Shown piece after piece: positions 11,339 to 21,380 of a stretch of 64,000 bases of DNA. Below the pieces are notes generated by a model. The model searched no databases. It had not been told where the DNA came from and was given only the letters and a program-made list of their open reading frames with translations. Each line of letters opens with the position of its first letter. Within the stretch, counting starts at the first letter, position 1. Position numbers and translations under genes: made by a program. Source of the DNA: a bacterium (lineage in GTDB: Bacteria > Krumholzibacteriota > Krumholzibacteriia > LZORAL124-64-63); assembly GCA_016712675.1 (NCBI GenBank), contig JADJQR010000001.1, positions 496,001 through 560,000 on the forward strand. Direction: 5' to 3'.

Positions 11339-13309
11339 TCAGGGACCGACAGGGCGGGCCGTGACCGCGGTCACACGCAGGCGGGCGGCGCCGTCGGTGG
11401 CATGGACGGCCAGCCGCAGCTCGTTCAGGCTCTCCGCGACCTGCTCGGGGCCGACGCGGAACGTGTGCGAATCCGCGCGCGCCACCGGGCACGCGGCGAG
11501 CATCAGCCGACCGTTCCAGTACAGGTCCAGCAGCGGCATGTCCCGACGCCCGCTGCTGTCGGGCGCGGTCGCGACGACGATGTCGTAGCCGTCGCCCGGG
11601 GTCAACGCCAGCTCCAGCCGTCCCTCGGCCTTGCCCGGCATCGGCGTCCCCAGCGGGCGCCCGTGGTCGCCGGGCGCTCCCCACGGTCCGGACAGGTAGC
11701 GCTCGAGCAGCGGTTCCCCGAGCGGGAACTCCCCTCCGCGCGCGACCGGATTGGCCATCAGCAGGCTTTCCGGACGCATCCGCGCGCCGGTCAGGGGATA
11801 CATGCAGTCGACTTCGTTCCGGATGCCGTCCACGTGCAGGTACCACGGCAGCATTGCGGCATCCCGTTCATCGAGGACGAGCCAGTCGAACCGCTGCGCG
11901 GCGATCGCGCCGTCGAAGGCATGGGCGACTTCCCGTTGGCGTGCGACGAAGCGCGCGTTGCCCGGTCGGACATTGCCAGCGACATCGCCCAACGCGACGC
12001 TGTTGAGTCCCGGCCCTTTGCCGGCCAGGCGCGCGTAGGAGCCGTGGCTGAAGACCAGGACGCTGCCGTCCAGGCCGCTCAGGCGTTCGACGAAGGCGTG
12101 CGAGGCGGCTCGGTCGGCAGCCGAGGGCAGGATACGCCCCGGCGCCCGCAGTAGGATCGCGAACTGCGCCAGCACCAGCAGCAGGGACGCCGCCAGCGCA
12201 ACGCTCGCGGCGCGCCCGAACCACGGTTGACGGAATCCGGTCTCCCGCAACGACCACGCGCGGAGACGGCCAAGGGCCACCCCGGTCATCAGTGCCAGGC
12301 CGAGGCAGGCGGGCATCAGCCCGTTCACGTATGTCCATTGCTTGAGATAGACGCTCCAGCTGCCGGCCATCAGCGACAGAGTGAAGGCGAGCGCCATGAC
12401 GTCGCGACCCGCGTTCGCGGTGGCGGGAGCGGTTCGCCGGCGCCAGGCCAGAAGCGGCAGGTACAGCGCCACGACCAGCGCCGATGGCCACAATCGGCCT
12501 CCGATCACCTTCCAGAACTCCCAGATGTCCACCGTCAGCGCGTGCTTGACGAACGTGGCGCCGGTGTAGAACAGGAACCAGCCGCCGGACAACGCCTCGG
12601 CCAGGGCGACGCAGGGTACGGCGACCAGGAACACCACGACCCACAGGCTTCCGTCCTTTCCCTTCCGGACCGGCAGACTCAGGATCATCAACGCCACCGC
12701 GATCGGCAGGGCCAACTGCTTCGTGAAGTAGGCGGCGGTCCACAGCGCCGCATGGACGAAGCGCGAGCGCCGCGCGGAGCCGGCGGACCCCACGACGCCC
12801 GGCGCGACCGCATACGCCAGCAGCACGAACAGCAGGAACAGGGAATCGACCTTCGCCAGGTCCATCCATTTGCCGGTCAGGGCCCAGGTGGATGCATAGA
12901 GGCCGGCTGCGACGAGCCCCGACAGGGCGTCCCCCGTCTGTCGCCTCACCAGGCGGTACAGCACCAGGAAGCAGCCCAGGCTAGCCAGGATGGACAGCAC
13001 CCGCGGGGCCAGGAAGCCATACCCGACCAGTTTGGTGAACGCGGCTGCAACGGCGAAGTACAGGGGCGTGTAGAGGATGGGTACGAATTCCGGTCGCGGC
13101 GGACCGTACGGCGCCTGGCCTTCGGCGATCCAGGCGATGACATCGAGGTTGAACCCCTCGATCCACTCGAGTTCGAAGGGGTAGGCGGCCCGCAGGGCGG
13201 CTACCGCGCAGAAGCCCGCAAGGCAGGCCGCCGCGACACCTGCGGTCACCAGGCGCAGCGTCGTGAGGGCGCGGTCTGCCGGTGGCGTGGGCATGGCCGG
13301 ACGTGTCAT
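11339..13309 (-). CDS. Multi-pass membrane glycosyltransferase-like protein
   Basis: A 656-residue polytopic membrane protein with about 9-11 hydrophobic helices in the first 410 residues, followed by a soluble C-terminal domain of about 240 residues. The N-terminal layout matches GT-C glycosyltransferases of the PMT/ArnT kind: an acidic first loop, FELEWIEGFNLDVIAWIAEGQ, then PYGPPRPEFVPILYTPLYF. These enzymes move sugars from polyprenyl carriers onto lipid or protein acceptors. The C-terminal part (FDWLVLDERD, then DGYDIVVATAPDSSG) is soluble. The ATG at 13309 has only a weak ribosome-binding site (AACCAGG). It converges with the EAL-HDOD gene, 19 bases apart. Substrate unknown. Confidence 0.8.
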   Translation of the reverse strand: MTRPAMPTPPADRALTTLRLVTAGVAAACLAGFCAVAALRAAYPFELEWIEGFNLDVIAWIAEGQAPYGPPRPEFVPILYTPLYFAVAAAFTKLVGYGFLAPRVLSILASLGCFLVLYRLVRRQTGDALSGLVAAGLYASTWALTGKWMDLAKVDSLFLLFVLLAYAVAPGVVGSAGSARRSRFVHAALWTAAYFTKQLALPIAVALMILSLPVRKGKDGSLWVVVFLVAVPCVALAEALSGGWFLFYTGATFVKHALTVDIWEFWKVIGGRLWPSALVVALYLPLLAWRRRTAPATANAGRDVMALAFTLSLMAGSWSVYLKQWTYVNGLMPACLGLALMTGVALGRLRAWSLRETGFRQPWFGRAASVALAASLLLVLAQFAILLRAPGRILPSAADRAASHAFVERLSGLDGSVLVFSHGSYARLAGKGPGLNSVALGDVAGNVRPGNARFVARQREVAHAFDGAIAAQRFDWLVLDERDAAMLPWYLHVDGIRNEVDCMYPLTGARMRPESLLMANPVARGGEFPLGEPLLERYLSGPWGAPGDHGRPLGTPMPGKAEGRLELALTPGDGYDIVVATAPDSSGRRDMPLLDLYWNGRLMLAACPVARADSHTFRVGPEQVAESLNELRLAVHATDGAARLRVTAVTARPVGP

Positions 13310-13646
13310 CCTGGTTCCCGCCGCGGCGGAGTCGTGGACCTACGCCCGGTCAACGCGGCGACGGGCGGCCCGGATGATGTCACGACACCTTCGCGATGGT
13401 CAAGGGTGGCCTGATCGGTGTGCCTGACCAGTGAGGGGGGCATGGCTTCGGCTTGCGCTTGCTGGCGGCCTGTAGGACACTCGATTCCGGTTCCCTGGCG
13501 CGTGGTCGAGGTCTCGCCAACCCCGGGGGGCCGCGGATATCGGAGCCGCATGATCTCGAATCGGACACGGCGGATCCGCGCGCGGCGCCCGGCGCGAGGC
13601 GGCCACCGGGTTCGCCGGCTGATCGGCTCCAGGAAGGAGAACCGAC
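13310..13646. other. Divergent intergenic region
   Basis: 337 bases between the divergent glycosyltransferase-like gene and the CNF1-motif gene. Short open frames on both strands have no ribosome-binding site or conserved content. No convincing -35/-10 pair or hairpin was identified, although promoters for both flanking genes should lie here. Confidence 0.45.
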
Positions 13647-14276
13647 GTGGTCACCGGCAAGCAGATGAAGGATATCCTGTCGAGTCCTGCCGCCAAGATG
13701 TGGAAACTCAGCTTCCATCCGAGCAAGTGCGATGTCGGCGGCCTGTCGTTCAGGAAGCCGCCGGACAGCGCCAATAGCGCTGGCGAGATGCGCGCCAACC
13801 AGGCCAAGGTGACGCGCCAGGATCCCAGCCTGCTCATCGAGAAGGACGTGAACGGAAACGCATCCCTGGTTCCACCCTGGGACAATCACGCCACCTACAC
13901 CAAGCTCTCCCCGGCCACGGAGATCGTCATCAGCTATGATTTCACCGGGTGCTCCCTGGCGCTGGTGGCCGGCAACTCGGGCGTGGCCGTCGCCCACATC
14001 TACCGCGGCGGCAATGCGGCGGCGATCAATGACAACGCCAAGGCACAACTCGAGAACGTGAAGAAGGCCGTGGCGTGTTCGTCGAACGAACGCGTCGCCG
14101 TGTTCCCCACGAGGGGAATGGAGCAACCGAAGGGCGCAGTTTCCGGTTCGTTGATCGTCGGCTGCATGGTCGACAGCGCCTGGACCTGGTACTCGCTCTT
14201 CGTCTCCAGCAGTAGTCGGATCGTCACCGTTGCTCAGATCTCGAAGGAGATGTGGCAAGGCGCCGACGCCGTCTAG
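13647..14276 (+). CDS. Small protein with CNF1-like Cys/His deamidase signature
   Basis: A 209-residue protein started at GTG 13647, with AAGGAG seven bases upstream. It has no signal peptide or membrane segment. The central stretch ISYDFTGCSLALVAG...VAVAHIYRGG places Cys102 and His117 fifteen residues apart. In the cytotoxic necrotising factor (CNF1) family, which deamidates Rho-type GTPases, the catalytic Cys866 and His881 have the same spacing and the Cys likewise sits in a (S/T)GC turn after a beta-strand. BLF1 and CheD use a related Cys-His arrangement. Other residues do not let me assign a family, so this is a structural hint, not an identification. Convergent with the methyltransferase-like gene, whose stop overlaps its own (shared CTAG). 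Confidence 0.65.
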   Translation: MVTGKQMKDILSSPAAKMWKLSFHPSKCDVGGLSFRKPPDSANSAGEMRANQAKVTRQDPSLLIEKDVNGNASLVPPWDNHATYTKLSPATEIVISYDFTGCSLALVAGNSGVAVAHIYRGGNAAAINDNAKAQLENVKKAVACSSNERVAVFPTRGMEQPKGAVSGSLIVGCMVDSAWTWYSLFVSSSSRIVTVAQISKEMWQGADAV

Positions 14277-15115
14277 CCCGGCCCTTCATGGATCCGGTGA
14301 CGCCAGGCGCCGACGATCAACTCGGTCGACATCGCGCGGTCGTCTTCACCGGGCGGGGCAAGGTCCCAGGCCCAGCCGGCGTCGGGCTCGGGCAGGCGCA
14401 GGTCGTAGATGGTGGAGCCCGTGTCGACGATGCGTCGCGACCCGTCGCGCTTCACATAGGCCCGGTCGGCGACCAGGCAGACGTGGTGATCGAGCGACCG
14501 CAGTAGCGCATGGTGCGCGGCAACGATCCGGCCGCACCAGGCGTCGAGCTGCGCGTCTTCGAGGTCCTCGCGGTGGCGCCGCACGTAGGCCCGGGGTAGC
14601 ACCCAGAGCTGGGACATGAGGTTCAGGGACACGACCAGATCGGCCCGCCGCACGCACTCCGGCGGCGTGGGGTCCGGCTCCGGAAGATCCCGGACTCCCT
14701 GCCGAATGCCACGGCAGAGTGCCTCGGCCACGTTGGTGGCATCGTGTTGGACCAGGCTCACGTTGCCATGCCGGCGTGCTTTCCGGCGCGCTTCGCGCAG
14801 GAAGACGATGTCGAGCAGGTAGACTTCACGGAAGCGCGACGCGAGTTCCGCGAGCGGCACGTCCAGAAGCAGGCCCGCCCCGTACACGGCGACCGAGTCC
14901 CTGGCCTCGCACTGCTCCGCCGCCGCCAGGATGAAGGCGCGCGTGTTCTCGAGATGCGGCTGCCACGCCGCGCGGTTCCGCTGGTAGCGGGCGCGCATGG
15001 CGATGATCTCGTAGAGGTAGCGCATGCGCCTGACGTAGGCGGGGCACGGGGTGGTCAGGTAGGTGAAGATCTCGTGGAGCATGTCTGGTGCGTGCACCTC
15101 TTCGCGCCAGGTCAC
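14273..15115 (-). CDS. Rossmann-fold methyltransferase-like protein
   Basis: A 280-residue protein with a SAM-binding-like core: VAVYGAGLLLDVPL (glycine-rich loop, about residues 75-90), YLLDIVFLREAR (acidic end of strand 2) and LVQHDATNV (strand 3). A DLVVSLNLMSQLWVLP segment would be motif IV. The G-x-G loop is poor (GAGLLL), so the cofactor assignment is tentative. The N-terminal 60 residues are helical with many Arg and Tyr. The chosen start is GTG at 15115, with no clear ribosome-binding site; an ATG at 15082 is an alternative. The role is unknown; the fold is moderately sure. Confidence 0.65.
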   Translation of the reverse strand: MTWREEVHAPDMLHEIFTYLTTPCPAYVRRMRYLYEIIAMRARYQRNRAAWQPHLENTRAFILAAAEQCEARDSVAVYGAGLLLDVPLAELASRFREVYLLDIVFLREARRKARRHGNVSLVQHDATNVAEALCRGIRQGVRDLPEPDPTPPECVRRADLVVSLNLMSQLWVLPRAYVRRHREDLEDAQLDAWCGRIVAAHHALLRSLDHHVCLVADRAYVKRDGSRRIVDTGSTIYDLRLPEPDAGWAWDLAPPGEDDRAMSTELIVGAWRHRIHEGPG

Positions 15116-15372
15116 GATCGAAGGAATCCGGTGTTGGCAGCGTGGTCAAGGTGGTCAGGATACCGTCGGCCCTTGATCGTGCAAGCCGTTTGTTGGATGC
15201 AGCGGATCACTCCCGCCACGATCCCGGCGACGGGCGCGGCGAGGCCGCGCTTGCGGGCAGTACCCGATTGCCGCTGTACACGGAACGTGAGACCCTGGGT
15301 GTCGATCCGCTGCTCCTGGTCGTTCCCCTTTGTTCGCGGTGGCCTCGGTGCACTTGCAGGTAGGTGACGTCG

Positions 15373-16326
15373 ATGATGCTGTTCCCACCCCCGGCGCGAA
15401 GGGGAGGCCCGTGGCACGGCCTACTGCCGACGCTCTCTCTCCTGCTCTGCCCCCTGCTGCTGTCGCCGGCGAATGCCGGGCAAATCGCCTTGTCCTTCGA
15501 CGACGGCTTCGATCCGCGCGAGCAACCGCAGGCCGCCGCCTGGAACCTGGCCCTGCTCGACGCGCTGGCAAGCGCCGACGTCCGGGCGATCCTGTTCCCG
15601 ACCGGGCGGCGCGTCGACAGCGCGGAGGGGCTGCGACTGGTCGGCGACTGGGGCCGGGCCGGCCACGCCGTGGGCAACCACACCTACGCGCATCGCAATT
15701 TCAACGCCGCGGCCATGACGCTCGAGGCGTTCGTGGCGGACATCGGGAAGGCGGAGTCGCTGCTGCGCGAGCTGCCCGGCTGGTCGCCGCGGCTGCGGTT
15801 CCCGTACCTCAAGGAGGGCGACACCGACGCCAAGCGCGACGGCTTGCGGTCCTGCCTGCGCAGTCAGGGATACCGCCCGGGCGCGGTGAGCATCGACGCC
15901 AGCGACTGGTACTACAACAGCCGGTACCTGGAGTGGCGCCGGGAGCATCCGACAGACGATCCGGCGGCCTGGCGCGCCGCCTATCTCGACCACCTGTGGG
16001 ACCGGGCCTGCTACTACGATACGCTGTCGGTGGCCGTGCTCGGCCGCAGCCTGCCGCACGTGCTGCTGCTGCACGCCAACGCCATCAACGCGGAGTTCCT
16101 GCCGGACGTGATCGCGATGTTCCGGGAGCGCGGGTGGCAGCTGGTGTCTCCCGACGAAGCGTGGGCTGACCCGGCCTACGGGCTGGAGCCGCAGGTCCTG
16201 CCGGCCGGGGAGAGCCACCTGTGGTCGCTGGCGAAGGAGCGCGGCCTCGAGGGCCTGCGCTACCCCGCCGAAAGCGACGCCTACGAGAAGGAACGCCTGG
16301 ACCGGCTGCTGCCGGCGGGCAACTGA
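15373..16326 (+). CDS. Exported polysaccharide deacetylase (NodB domain)
   Basis: A 317-residue CE4-type enzyme. The ATG at 15373 (or 15376) follows AGGTGA; a GTG at 15364 is possible. A hydrophobic signal segment ends at PANA|G (about residue 35). NodB motifs are visible: ALSFDDGFD with the metal/catalytic Asp43-Asp44, and GNHTYAHRNF with the zinc ligands His103 and His107. RFPYLKEGD corresponds to motif 3 and VLLLHAN to motif 5. The expected product removes N- or O-acetyl groups from peptidoglycan or another envelope glycan. An insert of about 60 residues before motif 5 (DWYYNSRYLEWRREHPTDD) is unusual and would cover one side of the site. Confidence 0.9.
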   Translation: MMLFPPPARRGGPWHGLLPTLSLLLCPLLLSPANAGQIALSFDDGFDPREQPQAAAWNLALLDALASADVRAILFPTGRRVDSAEGLRLVGDWGRAGHAVGNHTYAHRNFNAAAMTLEAFVADIGKAESLLRELPGWSPRLRFPYLKEGDTDAKRDGLRSCLRSQGYRPGAVSIDASDWYYNSRYLEWRREHPTDDPAAWRAAYLDHLWDRACYYDTLSVAVLGRSLPHVLLLHANAINAEFLPDVIAMFRERGWQLVSPDEAWADPAYGLEPQVLPAGESHLWSLAKERGLEGLRYPAESDAYEKERLDRLLPAGN

Positions 16327-16333
16327 TCGCAGG

Positions 16334-16636
16334 CTAGAGGACCACCTCATAGCCCTCGAACTGCGGCGGCCCCAGGTAGGTGCCCTCGGGAGCGCGCGCC
16401 TTCGCGTGGGCCTGCCGGAAGGCATCGGATTCCGTCCAGGCCAGGAAGTCCTGCCGCGATGCCCAGGTCGAATGCGAGACGAAGACCGTGGCCTCGGGCC
16501 CGGGCTCGCCGCGCAGCAGGTTGAAGGTCAGGAAGCCAGGGACTTCCTTCAGCCGCGAATCGCGTTCGCGCCACATCTGCACGAAGCCGTCCTCGAAGCC
16601 GGGGGCGATGCGGAAGCGGTTCATGGCGATGAACAT
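16334..16636 (-). CDS. IsdG/HmoA-like antibiotic biosynthesis monooxygenase (ABM) fold protein
   Basis: A 100-residue ferredoxin-like ABM domain protein. It carries the triad used by the haem-degrading monooxygenase IsdG: Asn6 in AMNRF, Trp67 in DFLAW and His77 in RQAHAK, compared with Asn7/Trp67/His77 in IsdG. The conserved RLKEVPGFLTFNLLRG and WASRQDFLAWTESDAF segments support the family. This suggests cleavage of haem to release iron, although many ABM proteins have other roles. AAAGG lies seven bases before the ATG. It converges with the deacetylase at 8 bases; an aldo/keto reductase follows on the same strand after about 90 bases. No haem transporter is nearby. Confidence 0.82.
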   Translation of the reverse strand: MFIAMNRFRIAPGFEDGFVQMWRERDSRLKEVPGFLTFNLLRGEPGPEATVFVSHSTWASRQDFLAWTESDAFRQAHAKARAPEGTYLGPPQFEGYEVVL

Positions 16637-16728
16637 CCGGGGACCTTTCGGTTGGGCGTCGCCTGGCCGACGCGACAGTTGCCCGGCAAGCTAGCGGCAT
16701 CGCCGGAGGTCCGCCAAGCAAGGCGGCC

Positions 16729-17712
<984 letters not shown>

Positions 17713-17886
17713 GGGAGCCTCCTGCGGTGGATGTGCGCGGTGCGCTCCCACGGTAGTCGGGTTGCGACCGTCCGCAAGGCGCTGGTGCCACGAACGACAG
17801 GCGAATCGCCTACTCGGCGACTCGGATTGGAAGCCGGATCCCGGCGGTGCCGGCTCGCGATCGAGCGATCTCAAGCTCGCCTGAAG

Positions 17887-17902
17887 TGGTATGATGAACA
17901 CG
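17887..17902 (+). promoter_or_regulatory. Extended -10 element TGGTATGAT
   Basis: TGGTATGATGAACACG is nearly identical to the element upstream of the secreted unknown gene at 6579. It lies about 130 bases before the start of the secreted sorting-domain protein and overlaps an ATG that would otherwise be read as a longer start. The 319-base gap between the aldo/keto reductase and this gene holds no other recognisable signal. Confidence 0.4.
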
Positions 17903-18031
17903 CCTCCGGATCCGACCCGGCCGCCTGGCCGGCGATCCAGCAGCGGGGGCATCGGGAAGCTGGGTGCATGGGAGGGCACGGTCGCGTTCGCCCCCGGGCG
18001 CCGCGTCGGCCCGCTGCCAGGGGAGATAGCC

Positions 18032-19834
18032 ATGTCCGCGAGATTCGCCGTGGCCGTTGTGGGTCTCTGCCTGCTGACGATCGCCTGGGCAGGTGCCGCC
18101 CCTGCCTGGGAGAACACGCCGGCCGTCGCTGTCTACGTCACACCCTACGAATCCGCTTCGGCGGGCGACGAAGCGGAGACGCCCGCGTCGCCGCTGGTCG
18201 CTGAAGTCGCCGCCGGCTCGGGCGGGAACACGGCCTGGGCGCGCGCGGTGCCCGGCGCCCTGAAGCTCTCCACGGCCATCGTCAACGGCGCGGACCCCTG
18301 GAGCATGTCGCACGCGGTGGCCCGCTTCGCCGACCACTTCCAACTGGCCAACCCCTCGATGGGACCCGATGCCAGCGGCGCCTTCTACTTCCGCTTCGTC
18401 CTGACCGGCACCATGAGCATCCTGGCCAGCGACTGGCAGTCGGGGGCCGTGGTGTCCGTGGGGGCCTATGCCTGGAATCAGCAGTACGTCGGCCAGCTGA
18501 CCTTCTACCGCGTCGGGAGCACGCCCACGCTCTACGGGCTGAGCGGCGACGGCGGCAACTTTCCCGAGAACAACCTGCTGGCCAACCCGGACGGCAGCCT
18601 GAAGGTGTACGCGACGGCGACGATGCCGGTGAACGGCTACTACACCGTGCAGGTCAACGTGCCGATCGCCTTCCCGATCGTGAACTTCCCCATCAACCGG
18701 GCTCCCGGCCTGAACGACTGGCTCAACTGGGTGCAGATCGAGCTTTCGCTGGCTTCCTTCCGCGCCGCGCATTGTGATTTCTCTTCCACGTGCGCCTTCG
18801 CAGCCCAGAATCCGATCGTGCCGAACCCCGACGACGCAGCCCTGCCCGTGACGGGCTGGCAGTACGCCAGCGCGTCGGACGAGATCGACCTGCCCACCGT
18901 CGCCACGATCATGACCAGCACCGGCACCGGCGAGATGGCCGTAGTGCCGGACCGCGGCGTGATGAGCGGGCTGACCGCGCTGGCCCGGGCCGATTTCCCC
19001 GACGGCCTTGCCGACGGCAATTTCGCGCACGGGTGGCTGGGGCTGGACCTGACCGGCTTCACCGCCGGTGAAACGGCCATCTTCGGCTTCAGCCTGCCGG
19101 GAGACATGGGGACCGGCTCCACCTGGTGGTACCACGACGGTTCCGAATGGCAATCGCTGCCCCTGCTCGATGACGACGCCGACGGGTTCCTGGTCCTGCT
19201 GGTGGCCGACAACGGTCCCGGCGACCTGGACCCGACAGGCGGCGCCATCACCCTGCGCGGTGGCATCACCGACGCGGCGCCCACGCCGCTTCTGCTGGCG
19301 TCGTTCTCCGCGCGATGCCGCGACGGCGGTGTGGACTTGAGCTGGCGGGCGCCACAGGTGGACCCGGCACGCCTGGCCCTGACCGGCACGCTCGGTTCCG
19401 CCAGCTGGCCCGTCGCGTTGATCGGGGATGGTAGCGGCACCATCACCGCCCGGGACGATTCGCCTGCCCTGCGGGCCGGCGGCTCCGTGCGCTACGACCT
19501 GGCCCTGGACGGCGCGCTGGTCGACAGCCGCATCGTCGACGTGGCCGTGCCGCGGCTCCGGGTGGAACTCGTGGACGTTTCTCCGAATCCATGCAATCCG
19601 CAGTCGGAAGTTACGTTCACGGTCGGCCGTGCCCAGGCGATCCACCTAGCCGTGTACGATGTGGGAGGGCGCCGCGTGGCGACCCTCGCCGACGGCATGT
19701 GGGAAGCCGGCACGCACAAGGTCACCTGGAAAGGCCGGGATGCCGCAGAACGGCTGCTGCCATCGGGGACCTACGCCGTGCGACTGGAGTCCGATGAAGG
19801 GCGGCAAGCGCGCAAGATTTCTCTTGTCCGTTGA
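18032..19834 (+). CDS. Secreted protein with FlgD-like sorting domain
   Basis: A 600-residue exported protein. The ATG at 18032 follows GGGGAGA and opens a signal peptide ([21 protein letters not shown]). The longer frame from 17891 would place the signal 50 residues inside and is rejected. The body is beta-rich ([38 protein letters not shown]) with no enzyme motif. A middle segment ([37 protein letters not shown]) resembles a choice-of-anchor or extracellular module. The C-terminal FlgD-like domain ([42 protein letters not shown]) ends at the last residue. The stop overlaps a TTG start for a PAS-like protein. Confidence 0.85.
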   Translation: MSARFAVAVVGLCLLTIAWAGAAPAWENTPAVAVYVTPYESASAGDEAETPASPLVAEVAAGSGGNTAWARAVPGALKLSTAIVNGADPWSMSHAVARFADHFQLANPSMGPDASGAFYFRFVLTGTMSILASDWQSGAVVSVGAYAWNQQYVGQLTFYRVGSTPTLYGLSGDGGNFPENNLLANPDGSLKVYATATMPVNGYYTVQVNVPIAFPIVNFPINRAPGLNDWLNWVQIELSLASFRAAHCDFSSTCAFAAQNPIVPNPDDAALPVTGWQYASASDEIDLPTVATIMTSTGTGEMAVVPDRGVMSGLTALARADFPDGLADGNFAHGWLGLDLTGFTAGETAIFGFSLPGDMGTGSTWWYHDGSEWQSLPLLDDDADGFLVLLVADNGPGDLDPTGGAITLRGGITDAAPTPLLLASFSARCRDGGVDLSWRAPQVDPARLALTGTLGSASWPVALIGDGSGTITARDDSPALRAGGSVRYDLALDGALVDSRIVDVAVPRLRVELVDVSPNPCNPQSEVTFTVGRAQAIHLAVYDVGGRRVATLADGMWEAGTHKVTWKGRDAAERLLPSGTYAVRLESDEGRQARKISLVR

Positions 19835-20313
19835 CGCGCCGGCAAGCGTTCGGCGCGCTGCTCACGTCGTTCGACCTCGAAGCCCTGGCGCGTCTGCCGG
19901 ACACGATCTACGGGGTGGACGCCGACCTGCGCCTGGCCATGTTCAACCCGGCATGGTTCGCGTTCGCCGCCGCCAACGGCGGCCTGCCGGACGTCGCACG
20001 TGACTGGGGACTGGGGCGCAGCGTGCTCGATGCCTGCCCGTCGGTCGTCCGTGATTTCTACGCGCGGTCACTGGCCGCGGCGCTTCGGCTGGATCGGCAC
20101 CGGGACCACGAGTACGAGTGCTCCAGCCCGGGCGTAAGGCGCCGGATGCGGATGTCGGCCTATCCGCTCCGCGACGGCGCCGGGCTCCTGGTCGTCAACG
20201 CGCTGATCATCGAGACGCCTCGCGCAACAGCGGCGCTGACTAGCCATGATCTCTGCGACATCTGTCTCGATTTCTACTACCCCGCGCCCGTCGAGCCGCC
20301 GGTTGCGGGTTGA
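19831..20313 (+). CDS. Short PAS-domain protein coupled to the secreted gene
   Basis: A 160-residue cytosolic protein. A PAS-like fold is suggested by LPDTIYGVDADLRLAMFNPAW near residues 22-42, the position of the PAS A/B strands, and by MRMSAYPLRDGAGLLVVN near residue 118. The TTG at 19831 overlaps the TGA of the preceding gene, implying translational coupling; the next ATG, at 19939, would cut the PAS domain. No output domain follows. The C-terminus (CDICLDFYYPAP) has a Cys-x-x-Cys pair. Such stand-alone PAS proteins may bind small ligands or partners. The real start is uncertain. Confidence 0.6.
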   Translation: MTRRQAFGALLTSFDLEALARLPDTIYGVDADLRLAMFNPAWFAFAAANGGLPDVARDWGLGRSVLDACPSVVRDFYARSLAAALRLDRHRDHEYECSSPGVRRRMRMSAYPLRDGAGLLVVNALIIETPRATAALTSHDLCDICLDFYYPAPVEPPVAG

Positions 20314-20962
20314 ATCCATGCCGACGCGGCTTGAGGCCCAATCAGTCCGCGTGACGCGTGACCGGTTGTACTCAACAACGCCGAGCGGCCGATCGATACG
20401 TTCATGGTGCAAGCCCGCGTCCCTATTCATCCGCAGGTGGGTGCCGGCCCACCGGCAGCCCCTCGGCGTCATCGACCCGTGCCAGGGCATTGATCTCTCG
20501 AACACTCGCGCCACCTCCTGTCGCCTTCGTTGAGCATCTGCATAACTCATTGTCCCGCAGCATGATATAAGTTCCTGGCCAAATGGATTGGTTTGCACTA
20601 TCTTATCCGACGCAAGCGGAAGGTCCGCCAAGGCGCGTGGGCGCGGAGCCCTCGCCCTTCCGCGAAGGAATCGTGCGCAGAGCTGTTTACGAAGGCCTTC
20701 GGCCCTAGTGGCGCGGGGGCTTTTCCGCAGGCGCACCGATCGAGCACGGCAGTGGGTGCGGATCCACGACCCTCGCCGTGACCTCGGACAAGAGCTTCGC
20801 CCGCTGCAAGCGGGCCAAGAGATTCCCTCGACCGTCGGGGGATGAGGCCGTCGGCACCGCACAGGCGCCGCGGCCATTCTGAAGCGTAGAGGACGCGCCG
20901 CAATCATTTGGCGGTCCCGAGCGCTTGGTGTAGCGGGCCTACCCGCATCTGGAGAGAACGTC
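20314..20962. other. Unexplained 649-base intergenic stretch
   Basis: No supported gene. Open frames on both strands (for example 20588-20845 + and 20598-20903 -) overlap each other and lack ribosome-binding sites and recognisable content. The stretch includes a patch noticeably richer in A+T near 20530-20620, and short GC hairpins such as CCCGCT-GCA-AGCGGG near 20800. The promoter and 5' leader of the RNA-binding protein gene probably lie in the last 80 bases. A small RNA is possible but not shown. Confidence 0.4.
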
Positions 20963-21301
20963 TTGAAGAAACTGTACATCGGCAACCTCCCCTTCACCGC
21001 GACCGAGGACGAACTCAGGCAGCTGTTCGGCCAGCACGGTACCGTGCACTCGGTGGCCCTGATCAACGACCGCGAGACGGGTCGTCCCCGTGGCTTCGGC
21101 TTCATCGAGATGGATGACGACGCCATTTCGGGCGTGATCCAGGCCCTCGACGGCAAGGAGCTGGGCGGCCGCGCGCTGCGCGTGAACCAGGCCGAGGACA
21201 AGCCCCGTGGCGCCGGCGGCGGCGGCGGCGGCGGTGGCCGTGGCGGCTACGGCGGCGGCGGCGGCCGTGGCGGCTCGGGCGGCGGCGGGAGCCGGTGGTA
21301 G
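20963..21301 (+). CDS. Glycine-rich RNA-binding protein (RRM)
   Basis: A 112-residue protein with one RNA recognition motif: RNP2 LYIGNL (residues 4-9) and RNP1 RGFGFIEM (43-50). A C-terminal tail of about 32 residues is almost entirely Gly, Arg and Tyr (GGGRGGYGGGG). This architecture matches cyanobacterial Rbp proteins and cold-induced RNA chaperones. Start is TTG at 20963 with GGAGAG upstream. The gene is monocistronic with a strong terminator just downstream. The Gly-rich tail may favour self-association or RNA binding. Regulation by cold is a family-based guess. Confidence 0.92.
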   Translation: MKKLYIGNLPFTATEDELRQLFGQHGTVHSVALINDRETGRPRGFGFIEMDDDAISGVIQALDGKELGGRALRVNQAEDKPRGAGGGGGGGGRGGYGGGGGRGGSGGGGSRW

Positions 21302-21347
21302 TCGGCTAGGACAGGGTCAACCCGCGGGTTGGCGCTGTGATTGTGAG

Positions 21348-21380
21348 GCCCCGCCGCTCGTTGAGCGGCGGGGCTTCTTC
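21348..21380 (+). terminator. Rho-independent terminator of the RRM gene
   Basis: A perfect 12-bp stem, GCCCCGCCGCTC (21348-21359) paired with GAGCGGCGGGGC (21363-21374), has a GTT loop and is followed by TTCTTC. It lies 47 bases after the stop codon. Confidence 0.85.

Noticed and set aside
20588-20903. Small open frames in the 20.3-20.96 kb gap
   Set aside because: Frames on both strands overlap fully, neither has a ribosome-binding site, and the Arg-rich content is typical of GC-rich non-coding DNA.
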